A stretch of 64,000 bases of DNA from Bifidobacterium pseudolongum subsp. globosum. GTDB taxonomy: Bacteria; Actinomycetota; Actinomycetes; Actinomycetales; Bifidobacteriaceae. The position numbers and the translations under genes were made by a program. A model generated the notes under the pieces. The model searched no databases, was not told the DNA's origin, and worked only from the letters and a program-made list of their open reading frames with translations. Shown one piece after another: positions 17,701 through 25,209 of this stretch. Each line of letters begins with the position of its first letter. Positions within the stretch are counted from its first letter, which is position 1. The stretch is taken from positions 434,001 to 498,000 of the forward strand of contig NZ_JGZG01000005.1 of NCBI RefSeq assembly GCF_000741295.1. The letters run 5' to 3'.

Positions 17701-17849
17701 GCGAGGCGTGCCAGCAACGCCGGCGGGTCCACACGGCCGCCCGTCTGCTCGCCCAGGGCGTTCAGGCGTTCTTTGGCGCGCCCAATCTCCTGGAATCCCG
17801 CATGGATGATGTCTCGGGTGCTCACGGTGTGTGTGCTGTTGGCTTCCAT
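14733..17849 (-). CDS. glnE: Bifunctional glutamine synthetase adenylyltransferase/deadenylyltransferase
   Basis: A 1038-residue, two-domain nucleotidyltransferase that attaches AMP to, and removes AMP from, glutamine synthetase in response to nitrogen status. The first nucleotidyltransferase centre is KLGAGELNYVSDVDLIYV (deadenylylation half) and the second is GGREVNFSSDADVIIIYRP (adenylylation half); each is followed by the RPEGK motif (LRPEGKDGPLVR and LRPEGKNGPLVR) and a GGLxDVE motif. All catalytic aspartates are visible. It is downstream of metF with 45 bases between and upstream of the pyr promoter. No glnA, glnB or amtB is in the window. Confidence 0.96.
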   Translation of the reverse strand: MEANSTHTVSTRDIIHAGFQEIGRAKERLNALGEQTGGRVDPPALLARLAHSIDPDTALANLAGIIQVMPGEPLTSILDDGPALQRLIDVLGASNALGVLMRTRPDLVAAATADPARTVMVTAAERRTQLLDAVGADSAGTAGSDGPAQESSLPLAQAASALRRAYREQLAAIMAQDVVADDPIDIQPTISRELSALTDATLEAALAIARHEVQGSSMVRFAIIGMGKLGAGELNYVSDVDLIYVVEPAQDDVDNTVLTRVGTKMATMMQRVCQSVIAGVAEPALWQIDGALRPEGKDGPLVRRLESHRAYYEQWAQNWEFQALLKARAVAGDAALGQEYMDMASSFVWTAASRENFVNDCQRMRERVENLIPANLKDREIKLGRGGLRDVEFTVQMLQLVHGRTDPALRTRSTLNALQALSEGGYVSRVQARQLSWDYRFERVLEHRQQMWQLKRTHLFPDLGAGNDGGLEKKRTLNTDELNQNPELHRLARAVHMHPEELVEHYDETRQQVRHLHNDIYYRPMLPISATSPDESVALSEEATLERYEAIGFADPQAALRHVRALTDGVTRAAKINRILLPAVLRWLGEGQNPDMGLLYWRTLEEHFGGEHEYLGFLRDSPSAAQRLCHVLSNSRYLGDALNKSLESITWLGDDAQLHARSRASLDTQCTAIIDRHSHAAKEAATALRALRRHEIERIGLGWMSGVVWGPEMLNGMTDVYDAILDAALRWSIAGQMREDNVQEAPAAIAIIAMGRYGGREVNFSSDADVIIIYRPSGGADDQSANRFARKVQEQLRMLVQGPISLEPKIELDMDLRPEGKNGPLVRSYASCEEYYRSWSSTWERQALLRARAAAGDMALANDFLTHIADPLRYPDRALTDEEIGQIRKLKARMEAERLPRGVRRERHLKLGKGGLSDVEWTIQLLQLQHAHNDPDLRVNSTTAALGELVADGVICEEDADTLGEAWQMCTDARNGNYLWSGRANQADILPTDVYSLGGIAVYLGYDANHGQRFENDILAVMRRAREVTDRLFYGIEP

Positions 17850-17894
17850 ACCGTTCCAATGTACAGGGGTTTGGTGACGCGGCGGGTTACGGGT

Positions 17895-18731
17895 TCAGGC
17901 GAACAGGTCCTGCACGTTCGCCCAGATGCGCCGGGTGACGCACGGATGGTTCATCGTGTACAGGTGGATGCCGTCCACACCGCGGGCCAGCAGGTCGTTG
18001 ATCTGTTCGGAGGCGTAGAGGATGCCGGCGGTTTTCAACGTGTTCGGGTCGTCCTGCCAACGGTCGAGCAATGTGGCGAGCCGTTCGGGGATCTTCGAGG
18101 AGCACATGCCGGCCATGTGGCGTACGGAGCGTGCGTTGACCGGTGGCATGATGCCCGCTTCGATCGGTACGGTGATGCCCGCGGCGCGCGCTTTGTCGAG
18201 GAAACGCAGGAAGTCGCTGTTGTCGTAGAACAGTTGCGAGATGAGGTGGGTCGCACCGGCGTCGACCTTGCGTTTGAGGTTGTCGATGTCGTGGTCCAAC
18301 GTGTCGGCCTGCGGGTGTTTTTCGGGGTAACAGGCGCCGTAGATCTTCATGTCGGGGCGGCGTTCGCGGATGAACGCGGTCAGTTCGTTCGCGTAGTGGA
18401 ACACGCCGGCCGGTTCACGGTCCGGGTTGCGGTCGCCGCGCAGGGCGAGCACGCCGGCCACCTTCGCCTCGTCGAACATGGCGAGCGCCTCTTCGGCGCT
18501 GTCTTCGGTGAGGTATTGGGCGGTCAGGTGCGCCACGGCGGGGATGCCGTATTCGGCGCGCACGGTGTGGGCGATGCGCGCGGTGGCGGTGCGGTCGGCG
18601 CTTTTGCCGGTGCCGTAGGTCACGGAGATGAAGTGCGGGCTCAACCCGGTCAATCCGTCGAGCGTGTCGTAGATCGTGCCTACCGGCGCGGTGCGTTTGG
18701 GAGGGAACACCTCCAACGAGAAAATGGTCAT
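17895..18731 (-). CDS. metF: Methylenetetrahydrofolate reductase
   Basis: A 278-residue FAD TIM-barrel enzyme that makes 5-methyltetrahydrofolate, the methyl donor for MetE. Recognisable parts are SLEVFPPKR at the start, SVTYGTGKS, VAHLTAQY, LALRGD and LISQLFYDN. It is downstream of metE on the same strand, but a 19-bp perfect hairpin lies between them, so part of metE transcription probably stops before metF. Methionine synthesis here would use MetE and MetF; no metH is present in the window. Confidence 0.95.
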   Translation of the reverse strand: MTIFSLEVFPPKRTAPVGTIYDTLDGLTGLSPHFISVTYGTGKSADRTATARIAHTVRAEYGIPAVAHLTAQYLTEDSAEEALAMFDEAKVAGVLALRGDRNPDREPAGVFHYANELTAFIRERRPDMKIYGACYPEKHPQADTLDHDIDNLKRKVDAGATHLISQLFYDNSDFLRFLDKARAAGITVPIEAGIMPPVNARSVRHMAGMCSSKIPERLATLLDRWQDDPNTLKTAGILYASEQINDLLARGVDGIHLYTMNHPCVTRRIWANVQDLFA

Positions 18732-18785
18732 CGTCGTCTCTCGCTTCTTACGAATGATATGGCATGCGGTCTGGGGGTCTTGCGG

Positions 18786-18832
18786 CTCGGGCCGTGGACG
18801 GGCGTGTCAGATGCGCCCGTCCACGGCCCGAG
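18786..18832 (-). terminator. Long perfect hairpin between metE and metF
   Basis: A 19-bp perfect stem (18786-18804 with 18814-18832) with a 9-base loop, 25 bases beyond the metE stop. No T-run follows on either strand. Position suggests a terminator or a processing/attenuation point within a metE-metF transcript. Confidence 0.7.
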
Positions 18833-18856
18833 TTGGGGTCATGTGGTCTGGTGCGG

Positions 18857-21157
18857 TCACAGGCGTGCGCGCACACGGCGCGCGGCTTCGACCATGTGTT
18901 CGAGGCTCGGCCAGGTTTCCGCGTTGCCGCGGGTCTTGAGACCGCAGTCGGGGTTGATCCACACCTTGTCCACGTCCATCTTGTCGAGGATCTCACCGAT
19001 GCGTTCCTCGATCTCGTCGGTGGAGGGGATGCGCGGGCTGTGGATGTCGTAGACGCCCGGGCCCGCTTCGGTTTCGAACTGTGCGTCATGGATCGCGTCA
19101 AGCACCACGAGGTCGCCGCGGGAGGCTTCGAACGAGATCACGTCCGCGTCCATCGCGTCGATGTCCTCGATGATGTCGTTGAACTCCGAATAGCACATGT
19201 GCGTGTGGATCTGCGTGGTCGGTTCCACCGCGGAGTGCACCAGACGGAACGCCGGCACCGCCCAGTCGAGGTACTTCGCATGCCAGTCGGAGCGACGCAA
19301 CGGCAGTTTCTCACGCAGCGCGGCCTCATCGATCTGGATGATCGTGATGCCCGCGTTCTGCAGGTCGAGCACCTCGTCACGAATCGCCAGCGCGAGCTGC
19401 TGCGTCTGCTCCTCATTGGAGATGTCCTCACGCGGCCACGACCAGTTGAGGATTGTCACCGGGCCGGTGAGCATGCCCTTCATCGGCTTGTCGGTACGCG
19501 ACTGCGCGTACGTGCTCCACGCCACGGTGATCGGCTGGGCGCGCGACACGTCGCCCCACACGATCGGCGGTTTGACGCAACGGGTGCCGTAGGACTGCAC
19601 CCACGCGTTCTTGGTGAACAGGAACCCATTGAGGTTCTGCCCGAAATACTCCACCATGTCGTTGCGTTCGAACTCGCCGTGCACGAGCACGTCCAAGCCG
19701 ATCCGCTCCTGCTGGCGGATCGCCTCGTCTATCCGGCCACGGATGAACGCGTCGTACTCGTCCTGGCTGATCTCCCCCTTACGCAGGCGCGCACGCTCCG
19801 CACGCACCTCCTTGGTCTGCGGGAACGAGCCGATCGTCGTGGTGGGCAGCGCCGGCAGGCCGAGCGCCTCCTTCTGGGCGCGCTGGCGTTCGGCGCGCGC
19901 CGGCAGACGCGTGAAGTCGGCGTCGCTCAACGCGGCCAGACGGGCGGCCACGGCCTCGTCGCGCGCCACACGGCTGCCGTCGAACAGCAGCTGGTTGGCT
20001 GCGAGCGCACTGGACGCGCGCTTGGCGTCGTCGTCGAGCTCCACCAGGTCGGCGATCTGGCGTACTTCGTCGAGCTTCTCCGCGGCGAACGCAAAATGCT
20101 TGAGCACATCCTCGCCGAGTGCCTCTTCACCCTGCGTGCTGAACGGCACATGCAGCAGCGAACAGGCGGAGGCCACGGCCACACGGTCGGTCGTTTGGCG
20201 CAGGGCGTCGACCAGGCCGATGCTGGTGGCGTAGTTGTTGCGCCAGATGTTGCGGCCGTTGACCACGCCGGCGAACAGCGTGGTGCGTGCGGCGACGCCA
20301 TGCTGGTGCACCGCGGCGAGGTTCTCGTCGCGTCCCTCCACCAGGTCGAGGCCCACGCCGTCGAATTCGAACAGCTTCACCGTCTCGTAGATGTCGGCGA
20401 TATTGCCGAAATATGTGTTGAGCAGGATCTTCACACGGTCTTCGCGGGCCGGCAGGATGCGCGAGTACAGGGCCTTGAACAGGCGCACGTCCGCGTCGCT
20501 CTTGTCCATGACGAGATACGGTTCGTCCAGTTGCAGCCACTGGGCGCCCAGATCGGCGAACCGGCGCACGACCTGCGCGTAGACGCCGGCGACCGCGTCG
20601 ATGAGGCCTTCGTCGATGTCCAGTTCCTGCGCCTCGCTGTTGCGGGCGAGCTTGAGGAACGTGTACGGGCCGATCAGCACGGGCTTGGTCTCATAGCCCA
20701 ACGCCTTCGCTTCCTCATACTCGTCGAAGGGCTTGCTGCCGTTGAGCTTGACTTCGGTCGCCTCGTCGAACTCCGGCACGAGGTAATGGTAGTTCGTGGT
20801 GAACCATTTCTTCATCGGCAGGGCGGTCACGTCGCCGCGCTCCCCCTGGTAGCCGCGCGCCATCGCGAACAGCGTCTCCTCCGGCTCCTTGAACGACAGG
20901 CGGCGGTACCGTGCGGGGATCACGTTGAGCAGGATCGCCGTGTCGAGCATCTGGTCGTAGAGGCTGAAATCGTTGCTCGGCAGCAGGTCGATGCCGGCCG
21001 CCTGTTCGAGCTTCCAATGCTCGGCGCGCAGTTCACGGCCCACGCCACGCACGTCGTCGAGGGTCGCGTTGCCCTTCCAATACGCTTCGATGATCTTCTT
21101 GAGTTCACGGTTCCTGCCCACGCGCGGGAACCCGGAAATCGACGTCAATACGCTCAT
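18857..21157 (-). CDS. metE: Cobalamin-independent methionine synthase
   Basis: A 766-residue enzyme that transfers a methyl group from 5-methyltetrahydrofolate polyglutamate to homocysteine. The zinc ligands are seen in HTHMCYSEF (His and Cys) and NPDCGLKTR (Cys). The N-terminal half ([12 protein letters not shown]) is the usual degenerate barrel copy. The ATG at 21157 follows TTGGAGG; an in-frame ATG at 21190 has no binding site. A 24-base palindrome lies about 95 bases upstream of the start. Confidence 0.97.
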   Translation of the reverse strand: MSVLTSISGFPRVGRNRELKKIIEAYWKGNATLDDVRGVGRELRAEHWKLEQAAGIDLLPSNDFSLYDQMLDTAILLNVIPARYRRLSFKEPEETLFAMARGYQGERGDVTALPMKKWFTTNYHYLVPEFDEATEVKLNGSKPFDEYEEAKALGYETKPVLIGPYTFLKLARNSEAQELDIDEGLIDAVAGVYAQVVRRFADLGAQWLQLDEPYLVMDKSDADVRLFKALYSRILPAREDRVKILLNTYFGNIADIYETVKLFEFDGVGLDLVEGRDENLAAVHQHGVAARTTLFAGVVNGRNIWRNNYATSIGLVDALRQTTDRVAVASACSLLHVPFSTQGEEALGEDVLKHFAFAAEKLDEVRQIADLVELDDDAKRASSALAANQLLFDGSRVARDEAVAARLAALSDADFTRLPARAERQRAQKEALGLPALPTTTIGSFPQTKEVRAERARLRKGEISQDEYDAFIRGRIDEAIRQQERIGLDVLVHGEFERNDMVEYFGQNLNGFLFTKNAWVQSYGTRCVKPPIVWGDVSRAQPITVAWSTYAQSRTDKPMKGMLTGPVTILNWSWPREDISNEEQTQQLALAIRDEVLDLQNAGITIIQIDEAALREKLPLRRSDWHAKYLDWAVPAFRLVHSAVEPTTQIHTHMCYSEFNDIIEDIDAMDADVISFEASRGDLVVLDAIHDAQFETEAGPGVYDIHSPRIPSTDEIEERIGEILDKMDVDKVWINPDCGLKTRGNAETWPSLEHMVEAARRVRARL

Positions 21158-21252
21158 GATGCCTCCAACAGGGGGTGGTTTCAACTGCAACGTGCTTTAC
21201 GCTACCAAACAAACCGGTGTGGGACATGCGAAATCTTGCAGGAGGCCATAGC

Positions 21253-21276
21253 GGTTATTGAGATATCGCCATAACC
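21253..21276 (-). promoter_or_regulatory. Candidate operator upstream of metE
   Basis: A 24-base near-perfect palindrome: arms GGTTAT and ATAACC around a self-complementary centre GATATC, with 20 of 24 positions symmetric. It lies about 95 bases before the metE start, where an operator for methionine or sulfur regulation would be expected. The regulator is not known; no riboswitch fold was recognised in the leader. Confidence 0.5.
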
Positions 21277-21328
21277 TGAGCTTATAACGGCGTTCGTATT
21301 CGGCCGCCCAGCCTATACCCTGTGGTGG

Positions 21329-21886
21329 TCAGTCGAAATCCTTGGGGCTGAGCACCGCGATGAGCTCCGCCTCATGCACACCCCATTTGCGCAACGGCGC
21401 CTCCGAGCCGAACACGGCCACGCACGCGGTGGACATACCAAGGTTCAACAGGTCGAGCATGCCCGGGTCGCTGCGTTTACCGGCGAGCCACTGGCAGGCC
21501 ATCGACACGGTGGGCTCATGGCCGAGCACCATGAGGGTATGCCGCTTGTCCTTCGTATTGGCGAGCGCGTCGAACACCGCCTGCATGCCGTCGGCGTACA
21601 ACGCCTTCGAATAATGCACCTTGGGGTCGTCACCGAACACCTTGAGCATGCGTTCGCACGTCTGACGGGCACGCACTGCGCTCGAACAGTCGATCGCGTC
21701 GGGCACGAGCCCCATGCCCTTGAGCCCCTTGGCCACACGTTTGGCTTGCTTGAGCCCTTTGTCGAGCAGGCAGCGTTCAAAATCGCCGTGCGCGTTGAAC
21801 GGTTCGGTCTTCGCGTGCCGCATCACTAACAGGATGTACTTGTAGTCCTTCGCCTGCTTGGCGATGCTCTTGAGGTTCGAAGCCAT
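21329..21886 (-). CDS. SixA-like histidine phosphatase family protein
   Basis: A 185-residue member of the branch-2-free phosphoglycerate-mutase-like (RHG) superfamily. The phosphate-accepting histidine is in LLVMRHAKTE, the second conserved histidine in VLGHEPTVS, and SSAVRARQTCE carries the conserved arginine. SixA in E. coli removes phosphate from phosphohistidine on phosphotransfer proteins; here the substrate is unknown. The ATG at 21886 is chosen because homology begins there; a frame open to 21934 would run to the trmI stop. Confidence 0.88.
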   Translation of the reverse strand: MASNLKSIAKQAKDYKYILLVMRHAKTEPFNAHGDFERCLLDKGLKQAKRVAKGLKGMGLVPDAIDCSSAVRARQTCERMLKVFGDDPKVHYSKALYADGMQAVFDALANTKDKRHTLMVLGHEPTVSMACQWLAGKRSDPGMLDLLNLGMSTACVAVFGSEAPLRKWGVHEAELIAVLSPKDFD

Positions 21887-21933
21887 TGGCGTTCCCGTCC
21901 TTGCTGCGCTTGGGTGGTCGTACTGGAACGCCA

Positions 21934-23019
21934 CTATACCGCATCGCCCGGCGCCGTGGCATCATCCGCCTGCACGGCGCGCACCTGCGCGTCCAGGTCG
22001 CGCAGCACCTTGCGCAGTTTGCGGTCGGAGATGTCGCGCAGTTCGAGGTCCTCCCACATGCGTTCGCGTTCCTGCGGGCTCAGGGCGTCGATGTCGCTCG
22101 TCGTGTCTTTCGTGGCGCGGTCCTGTTTGCGCAGCGCGTCCACGCCCGGCGCCATGGCCCGCGCCACCACAAGGAACCCGGTATGGCCGATCATCTGGTG
22201 ATCGGGGCGAATCGCGAGTCCTTGCGCCTTCCAGTTGCGTTCGAGCGTCTCCATGATCTGCGGTTCGGTCCACTGGTTCGAGGCGCGCAACGCCTCGGCG
22301 AGTCGGGAGATCTGCGTCGTCGTCGTCACGTATGCGGTGAGCACGCCGCCCGCCGCGAGCACACGCCATGCGGCGTCAAGCCGGTTCCACGGGTCGAGCA
22401 TGTCGAGCACGATGCGGTCGAACCAGTGTTCCGGCAATCCGGCGGCCCGCGAATCGAAGTCGCCGACGAGCAACGTCCACCACTGCGGGCGCGCCCCATA
22501 GTACAGCGTCGCGTTCGCCTCGGCGACGCGCGCGAATTCGGGGCGCAGTTCGATCGTCGTCACCTGCCCGTCGGGGCCGACCGCGTCAAGCAGGTTGAGA
22601 CTCATCGCGCCCGACCCCGCGCCGGATTCCAGCACGCGCATGCCGGTGCGGATGTCACCGAGCTGGATGACCTGTGCGATGTCCTTGGGGTACATGATCT
22701 GCGCGCCGCGCGGCATGGACAGCACGTAGTCCGCCAGCCGCGGGCGCATCACCGTGAATTGCCATCCGCCGATCGCCCGCGTGCCCTTCCACGGTTTGCC
22801 CGCATCGCGTTCAGGGTGCTCCGCGTTGATCTGCGCCTCACGTTTCGCGGTCACACTTGTGACGACGCTCCCCTCAAGAGAGCCGATCACGTCGTCGTGC
22901 AGAATCAGCCCATGCGAGGTCTGGGTCGACCCGCCCGGCATCAACTGGTCGGTGATCTTGTTCGACTTGCGGTCGGTGAACTGCACCTTCTCCCCTGCCT
23001 GCAACGGCCCTCGACGCAT
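21934..23019 (-). CDS. trmI: tRNA (adenine-N1)-methyltransferase, TrmI family
   Basis: A 361-residue SAM-dependent enzyme expected to make m1A58 in the tRNA T-loop. The SAM-binding motif is VLESGAGSGAMSLNLL with the acidic strand end VTTIELRPE; the catalytic aspartate region is DRIVLDMLDPW. N-terminal SHGLILHDDVIG is typical. A C-terminal tail of about 50 charged residues (after VVARAMAPG) extends beyond the core. It is followed 47 bases later by the sixA-like gene. Confidence 0.92.
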   Translation of the reverse strand: MRRGPLQAGEKVQFTDRKSNKITDQLMPGGSTQTSHGLILHDDVIGSLEGSVVTSVTAKREAQINAEHPERDAGKPWKGTRAIGGWQFTVMRPRLADYVLSMPRGAQIMYPKDIAQVIQLGDIRTGMRVLESGAGSGAMSLNLLDAVGPDGQVTTIELRPEFARVAEANATLYYGARPQWWTLLVGDFDSRAAGLPEHWFDRIVLDMLDPWNRLDAAWRVLAAGGVLTAYVTTTTQISRLAEALRASNQWTEPQIMETLERNWKAQGLAIRPDHQMIGHTGFLVVARAMAPGVDALRKQDRATKDTTSDIDALSPQERERMWEDLELRDISDRKLRKVLRDLDAQVRAVQADDATAPGDAV

Positions 23020-23115
23020 GCTGACTCCTTACCGTTCTGTGATGGTTGGCGCGCGGCGGCACACCACCGCCCCAGCTTACACGACCGCGGCACACGCCAC
23101 GGTGCGGGGCGCCCC

Positions 23116-23982
23116 TCACCGTGCCACGGCACTCCACCGGCCGTCGTCGTGGCGTACGTGCAGGTCAAGGCCGAACACCGCGCTCAGACGCGCATCGGTG
23201 AACCCTTGGCCCAAGGCGCCCGCATACACGATCGTGCCCGGCGCCGGGTCGGCGCCGTCGCCCTGTGCGGCGTGTGCGTCCGCTTCGCTGCCGTTCAAAC
23301 GCCCCATGATCGCCACATGGTCGAACCCACGTGGAATCTCCTCAAGACGGTGGGTGACGAGCACGACGGTGCGTTCGGGGTCGTCCCGCCCAATCTGCCC
23401 CAACGCGCGCAGTGTGATCTCCCGGCCGCCCAAGTCGAGCCCGGTCGTCGGCTCGTCAAGAATCAACAGTTCGGAACGGGCCATGAGCGCGCGGCACAGC
23501 ATGACCCGCGTGCGTTCGCCTTCCGAAAGCGCGCGCATGGCCTTGCCTTCCAAATAGTCGATGCCGAACCGGCGCATGAGCGCACGCGCCTGCGCATACT
23601 CGTCATCGGTGTACTGGTCACGCCAGCGGCCGGTTGTGGCCGTCAGCGACGTGACGACCGCGTCGAGCGGATCCTCGCTGGGCGGGAAGGCGCGGGCGAG
23701 TTCCGCGGAACTCAATCCGATGAGATGGCGGTATGAGAACACGTTGGTCTTGCCGAGCCTGCGGCCGAGCACATCGACCGTGCCGCGTGAGGGGAACGCG
23801 CGCGTGGCCATCATCTGCACAAGGCTCGATTTGCCGATGCCGTTGGGGCCGAACAGCACCCATTTGCCGCCCCGGGGCACCTCGAGGTCGACCTCGGTGA
23901 GGATCGTGCGCCCGTAGCGGCGCAACTCCACGCCCTGCAACCGCAATGCAGCCTGTACGCCCGCCGTGTTCCCGACTGTCAT
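23116..23982 (-). CDS. ABC transporter ATP-binding protein (stand-alone)
   Basis: A 288-residue ATPase with all signature motifs: Walker A GPNGIGKSSL, ABC signature LSEGERTRVML, Walker B ELLILDEPTTGLD and the H-loop LVTHRLEEI. The ATG at 23982 has GGGAG upstream. No permease or binding protein is adjacent, so it either works with a distant membrane partner or has a non-transport role. The domain resembles single-domain ATPases of the ModF/PhrA type, but that is only a weak impression. It is divergent from bcp. Confidence 0.9.
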   Translation of the reverse strand: MTVGNTAGVQAALRLQGVELRRYGRTILTEVDLEVPRGGKWVLFGPNGIGKSSLVQMMATRAFPSRGTVDVLGRRLGKTNVFSYRHLIGLSSAELARAFPPSEDPLDAVVTSLTATTGRWRDQYTDDEYAQARALMRRFGIDYLEGKAMRALSEGERTRVMLCRALMARSELLILDEPTTGLDLGGREITLRALGQIGRDDPERTVVLVTHRLEEIPRGFDHVAIMGRLNGSEADAHAAQGDGADPAPGTIVYAGALGQGFTDARLSAVFGLDLHVRHDDGRWSAVAR

Positions 23983-24063
23983 ATGCCGCTCCCATCCACC
24001 ATGGTATTCTCCCAACGCGTATTCTTCCACGGTAGCACGAGCACGAGGGCTAACGTGGAGGTC

Positions 24064-24552
24064 ATGAGTGAATCAACTAAGCCCATTCGCCTGGCTAAAG
24101 GCGACACCGCACCGAACTTCGAACTGGAATCCGACGAGTACAAGCACTATGCACTCGCCGATTTCAAGCACAAGAACATTGTGCTGTATTTCTACCCGCA
24201 GGCCATGAGCTCGTACTGCACCACCGAGGCCTGCGACTTCCGTGACAATCTCAACCGCATCGAGGCCGCCGGCTACACCGTGATCGGCGTGTCGGGTGAC
24301 GATGTGCGCCCGCTGCAGGAGTTCCGCGAGAAGGAACACCTCAACTTCGTGCTGCTGTCCGACCCCGAATACGAGGTCCACAAGCTCTACGGCACCGTTG
24401 AGGAGTCGGAGAAGGACGGCAAGCGCGCATACACGCCGATCCGTTCCACCTTCATCATCAATGGCGACGGCACAATCGAAGACGCCGAATACGACGTCGA
24501 CTACAAGGGCCACGTCGACCGTGTGCTCGCCAAGCTCGAAGCGCTCAAGTGA
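24064..24552 (+). CDS. bcp: Thioredoxin-dependent thiol peroxidase (Bcp/PrxQ)
   Basis: A 162-residue peroxiredoxin. The peroxidatic Cys52 and second Cys57 keep the E. coli Bcp spacing (CTTEAC) and DFRD follows. The residues before Cys52 are AMSSY instead of the usual NTPG, so the canonical Thr-Pro-Gly-Cys is replaced by Ser-Ser-Tyr-Cys; a serine can stand in for the active-site threonine but loss of the proline is unusual. FIINGDG and IRSTF are typical of the family. The ATG at 24064 follows GGAGG. Confidence 0.93.
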   Translation: MSESTKPIRLAKGDTAPNFELESDEYKHYALADFKHKNIVLYFYPQAMSSYCTTEACDFRDNLNRIEAAGYTVIGVSGDDVRPLQEFREKEHLNFVLLSDPEYEVHKLYGTVEESEKDGKRAYTPIRSTFIINGDGTIEDAEYDVDYKGHVDRVLAKLEALK

Positions 24553-24603
24553 TGCGCCACCGGTGACGGTGCATCACGCCCGTCACCACGGCTGACCAAC
24601 TAC

Positions 24604-24642
24604 GATGGCCGGCTCCCCCGCTGCTGAGAGGAGCCGGCCATC
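24604..24642. terminator. Perfect hairpin between convergent genes (bcp and the 24665 membrane-protein gene)
   Basis: A 13-bp perfect stem (24604-24616 with 24630-24642) and 13-base loop, lying between two converging stop codons. No U-tract on either side; probably a bidirectional terminator. Confidence 0.7.
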
Positions 24643-24664
24643 GGTCGGTTATGGGGCCGACCGG

Positions 24665-25123
24665 TCAGACAGCGGTGCCGTTCTGGTCCAGGTTCGGGTT
24701 GTTCTTGGGGTCTCCGGCCGTGAAGAACAGGCTCACCACGCCTGCACCGAAGACGGCGGCGATGGTGATGATGGACCACATGGGGCGGTTCGGGATCCAC
24801 ATGACGACGAAGAACAGGATCGCCGAAACCACGATGAGCACCCACGACACCACACGGAACCATTGGCGCACCGAATGGGGTGCACGCAGCACCTGCGGCG
24901 GGTCGAAATTGTCTGGATCGGTGTCCATCGCCACTTCCTCGGCGTGCTCGAGTTCACTGCTCGTCGGCTTCCACGGGCCGCTCTTGCCTTCCTTGAGCCG
25001 CCTGGACTTCTCCTGAAGCGCGTACTCGTCGATCATGCCGGAGCGGCCACGGCCACGGGTCTGGTCGTACTGGTCCGGCACCCCGTTCTTGTTCTTGGAA
25101 CGGCGTTCCGCTCGGTTGGGCAT
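24665..25123 (-). CDS. Small conserved membrane protein of unknown function
   Basis: A 152-residue protein. The first ~85 residues are hydrophilic and charged (MPNRAERRSKNKNG, then PPQVLRAPHSVRQW). Two hydrophobic segments follow, around FRVVSWVLIVVSAILFFVVM and MWSIITIAAVFGAGVVSLFF, joined by the short turn IPNRP, then a short polar tail. This suggests a two-helix inner-membrane protein with cytoplasmic N-terminus. The start has AAGGAGGG upstream. I do not recognise a named family; it looks like a conserved actinobacterial protein of unknown role. Confidence 0.85.
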   Translation of the reverse strand: MPNRAERRSKNKNGVPDQYDQTRGRGRSGMIDEYALQEKSRRLKEGKSGPWKPTSSELEHAEEVAMDTDPDNFDPPQVLRAPHSVRQWFRVVSWVLIVVSAILFFVVMWIPNRPMWSIITIAAVFGAGVVSLFFTAGDPKNNPNLDQNGTAV

Positions 25124-25209
25124 TGTTCCCTCCTTGATACCTCGATTGCTGCGCATGCACACAGCCACGGTTTTTACTGTACTGCATGCGCAAGGCGCGC
25201 CATCCCGGT

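Noticed and set aside
17697..21274. Long plus-strand frames opposite glnE, metF and metE
   Set aside because: Same reason: antisense frames kept open by GC-rich third positions, with no start signals or family features.
21158..21328. SAM riboswitch or T-box in the metE leader
   Set aside because: No conserved riboswitch core or T-box sequence was recognised; only a protein-type palindrome is visible.
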